Part shown: one piece after another, positions 6,453 to 7,856 of the stretch
Position numbering within the stretch: position 1 is the first letter of the stretch
Layout: every line of letters starts with the position of its first letter
Position numbers and translations under genes: made by a program
Assembly: GCA_017520105.1 (NCBI GenBank)
Contig: JAFWRL010000030.1
Location: 1-7,856 of the forward strand
Direction of reading: 5' to 3'
Source of the DNA: Fibrobacter sp.
Lineage (GTDB): Bacteria > Fibrobacterota > Fibrobacteria > Fibrobacterales > Fibrobacteraceae
DNA length: 7,856 bases
The notes under the pieces: model-generated
Seen by the model: the letters and a program-made list of their open reading frames with translations, nothing else
What the model was told of the DNA's origin: nothing
Databases searched by the model: none

Positions 6453-6511
6453 CAGGTAAACGATTCATTAAAATTTCCTATGATTGGAGAAGTATGCCAA
6501 TCGAAAAATAA
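6444..6511 (+). other. T7 run and out-of-frame C-terminal tail of the 5985 gene
   Basis: In frame, the codons are GTC TTT TTT TAG. Slipping back one base, or adding one T, gives TTT TTT TTA GCA GGT and a 20-codon tail ending in YDWRSMPIEK before TAA. The tail ends 39 bp before the radical SAM ATG. No clear stimulatory stem follows the T-run, so mutation or slippage at the homopolymer is more likely than efficient programmed frameshifting. Confidence 0.45.
6479..6505 (+). repeat. Direct repeat, downstream copy (pairs with 5922-5948)
   Basis: The sequence runs TATGATTGGAGAAGTATG, then CCA, then ATCGAA, differing at four bases from the upstream copy. It lies in the tail frame of the 5985 gene, just past its TAG. 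Confidence 0.8.
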
Positions 6512-6527
6512 GTTACACTTTTTCCTT

Positions 6528-6550
6528 CAATTTATTTATATCTTTAAGCC
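6528..6550 (+). promoter_or_regulatory. AT-rich leader directly before the radical SAM gene
   Basis: TTATTTATAT (6532-6541) sits 9 bp before ATG 6551 and there is no Shine-Dalgarno. If it is the -10 box, the mRNA would begin within a few bases of the start codon. The same arrangement precedes the genes at 1363 and 3703. Confidence 0.3.
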
Positions 6551-7435
6551 ATGCATTACAAACCTTATCGCGATTTACTTCTAGAACTTTTCCCCAACTA
6601 CCTCAAGGTTAGGAAGCTCCCGCTCAACGGCGGCATGAGTTGCCCGAACCTCGACGGGACCAAGGGATTCTCGGGATGCAGCTACTGCAACAACCGCAGC
6701 TTTAGCCCTGTTTTTGACCAGGCCAAAGTTTCTATCCAGGAACAACTCGAAAAGTTCGTCCCGAAACTCCGCGACAAGTATCCGAATGCGGGCATCCTCG
6801 CCTACTTGCAGCCTTATACAAATACGCACGCCCCGATTGACCATTTGCGAGAAATCATCGATCCGATTGTCAAGCACAAGGAAATAGCAGGGCTTGCCAT
6901 TGGCACACGCCCAGATTGTCTCGAAGATGACAAAATCGCTTACCTTGCGGAACTCAACCACAAAAAGCCGATTATCGTTGAAATCGGTTTGCAGACTGCA
7001 AATGACTTGACGCTTGCCGGCATCAACCGCAGGCACACTCTTGCGGAATTTGAAGATGCGGTGAAGCGCTGTCAGGCCGCAGGGCTCACGGTAACAACGC
7101 ATGTGATTGTAGGGCTCCCAGGCGAAAAGATGGAAGATTTCAAGCGCACGGCTCAAGTAGTTCATGACATGAATCTTGCCGCGGTGAAAATCCACCCTTT
7201 GCACATCGTTGTCGGAACAGCTTTGGCGCAAGACTACATCAACAAAGAGTTCAAACTTTTAACGTTCGAGGAATATTGCGAAGCGGTCGCCGAGATGATA
7301 AAGATTATCGGGACGGATATCGCGATTGAACGATTCAGCGGCGAAAGCCCAAGCGAAATGCTCATTGCGCCAGACTGGTGCGGTGAACGCGATAAGATTA
7401 TCGCCACTGTAGAAAAATTGCTGGGCAATGAGTAA
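6551..7435 (+). CDS. TIGR01212/YhcC-family radical SAM protein (294 aa)
   Basis: A cytosolic radical S-adenosylmethionine enzyme with an Elp3/MiaB-like barrel. The iron-sulfur cluster Cys are C31, C43 and C46 in the family's CX11CX2C form: SCPNLDG, then GCSYCNNRSFSP. Further family motifs are AYLQPYTNTHAPI (84-96), AIGTRPDC (116-123), VEIGLQT (143-149), HVIVGLPGE (184-192), KIHPLHIVVGT (213-223) and LIAPDWC (271-277). Length fits YhcC of E. coli (about 309 aa) and YtqA of Bacillus. The reaction is uncertain. I recall YtqA being linked to wobble-uridine (mnm5s2U) modification of tRNA, which would make this a tRNA-modification gene, but the present sequence does not show it. ATG 6551 is the family's usual start (HYKPYRDLL). 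It follows the AT-rich locus and converges on the ketosynthase gene with a 64-bp gap. G+C and codon use are ordinary for this window. Confidence 0.92.
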   Translation: MHYKPYRDLLLELFPNYLKVRKLPLNGGMSCPNLDGTKGFSGCSYCNNRSFSPVFDQAKVSIQEQLEKFVPKLRDKYPNAGILAYLQPYTNTHAPIDHLREIIDPIVKHKEIAGLAIGTRPDCLEDDKIAYLAELNHKKPIIVEIGLQTANDLTLAGINRRHTLAEFEDAVKRCQAAGLTVTTHVIVGLPGEKMEDFKRTAQVVHDMNLAAVKIHPLHIVVGTALAQDYINKEFKLLTFEEYCEAVAEMIKIIGTDIAIERFSGESPSEMLIAPDWCGERDKIIATVEKLLGNE

Positions 7436-7464
7436 AAAAGCCGATCCCGACACAAGGCCGGGAT
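7434..7464 (-). terminator. Probable intrinsic terminator of the ketosynthase gene
   Basis: On the minus strand, ATCCCG (7464-7459) pairs with CGGGAT (7449-7444) across a 9-base loop, followed by CGGC and six T (7439-7434). It lies 36 bp past the ketosynthase stop and its T-run overlaps the TAA of the radical SAM gene. The stem is only 6 bp and the 4-base gap before the T-run is not ideal. No T-run serves the plus strand. Confidence 0.5.
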
Positions 7465-7490
7465 GACAATGTAAAAAAGGCCGGGATGAC
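7454..7490. repeat. Two copies of AAGGCCGGGATGAC between convergent genes
   Basis: The 14-mer AAGGCCGGGATGAC occurs at 7454-7467 and 7477-7490, an exact direct repeat with 23-bp period, each close behind an A6 run. Read on the minus strand it is GTCATCCCGGCCTT, nearly the same as 3882-3895. The first copy supplies one arm of the terminator hairpin. Confidence 0.85.
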
Positions 7491-7499
7491 GTTGCAGCA

Positions 7500-7856
7500 C
7501 TAAATTCGTTTGAAAATTAGCGACGTGTTTATACCGCCGAATGCAAAGTTATTCGTCATAAAATACTCTGTATCGATTTCACGGCCTGAACCTGTGATGT
7601 AATCCAGCGGGGCGCATTCCGGGTCCACATTTTTCAAGTTCAAATTCGGGCTGAACCAACCGCGATTCATCATGTTGATGCCAAGCCAGGCTTCGATTCC
7701 GCCGCACGCACCTAACGTATGCCCCATGTAGCTTTTGAGGCTTGAAATTGCGACAGCTCGCTGTTTAAACGCATTAAAAGTAGCCCAACTTTCAGCGATA
7801 TCGCCATAATGAGTTGCCGTTCCGTGACCGTTCACATAGCCAATCGCATCAGGCGA
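7500..7856 (-). CDS. Beta-ketoacyl-ACP synthase, FabF/FabB type, C-terminal 118 aa (5' end outside window)
   Basis: Catalyses decarboxylative Claisen condensation of malonyl-ACP with an acyl-ACP. Only the second half of the thiolase fold is visible. It holds the first catalytic His in NGHGTATHYGD (fragment residue 11), the conserved Lys41 and second catalytic His46 in SSLKSYMGHTLGACGG, and the closing NNFAFGGINTSLIF. The active-site Cys lies beyond the right edge. The segments GGIEAWLGINMMNRGWFSP and CAPLDYI, as I recall, fit ketosynthases of aryl-polyene or flexirubin-type pigment clusters better than housekeeping FabF, whose central motif is AHGTST. That would fit a yellow membrane pigment, but only flanking genes would show it. 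The stop is TAG at 7502-7500, followed by a probable terminator. Confidence 0.9.
   Translation of the reverse strand, partial: SPDAIGYVNGHGTATHYGDIAESWATFNAFKQRAVAISSLKSYMGHTLGACGGIEAWLGINMMNRGWFSPNLNLKNVDPECAPLDYITGSGREIDTEYFMTNNFAFGGINTSLIFKRI

Overview
The window looks like chromosomal DNA of a Fibrobacter-type cellulolytic bacterium (F. succinogenes or a relative). This is inferred from gene content: a secreted GH10 xylanase with an N-terminal carbohydrate-binding module, a large OmpA-family outer-membrane protein with thrombospondin type-3 repeats, a lipoprotein lytic transglycosylase, a FabF/FabB-like ketosynthase of the aryl-polyene type, and short intergenic GTCATCC-type repeats. No species can be named from sequence alone.

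Layout, left to right. (1) Positions 1-1284, minus strand: a compact three-gene operon. It encodes a 51-residue single-pass membrane protein, a 71-residue very acidic protein, and an MltD-like lytic transglycosylase lipoprotein that starts on a GTG overlapping the previous stop and runs off the left edge. (2) 1285-1362: a 78-bp divergent promoter region. (3) 1363-3492, plus strand: a 709-residue OmpA-family protein with signal peptide, probable barrel domain, eight exact 30-residue TSP3 calcium-binding repeats and a diverged OmpA C-terminal domain. (4) 3524-3703, minus: a 59-residue two-helix membrane protein convergent with it. (5) 3749-3944: noncoding, with two repeat/hairpin elements. (6) 3945-5594, minus: the GH10 xylanase. 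(7) 5595-6550: an AT-rich stretch with one small secreted protein gene (5985-6452, about 30% G+C). It is flanked by a 27-bp imperfect direct repeat that encodes the same short peptide, and its reading frame appears broken at a T7 run. (8) 6551-7435, plus: a TIGR01212/YhcC-family radical SAM protein. (9) 7500-7856, minus: the C-terminal end of a beta-ketoacyl-ACP synthase, with a probable terminator at 7434-7464.

Most genes fit a cell-envelope and plant-fibre theme: peptidoglycan remodelling, an outer-membrane anchor, xylan hydrolysis and possibly a membrane pigment. The radical SAM gene is housekeeping-like.

The least ordinary parts are the small-protein pair heading the transglycosylase operon, the OmpA domain that has lost its peptidoglycan-binding Asp, and the AT-rich locus with a frameshifted gene and the probable tail of a lost paralogue. 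I see no CRISPR array, tRNA, rRNA, insertion sequence or recognisable defence system.
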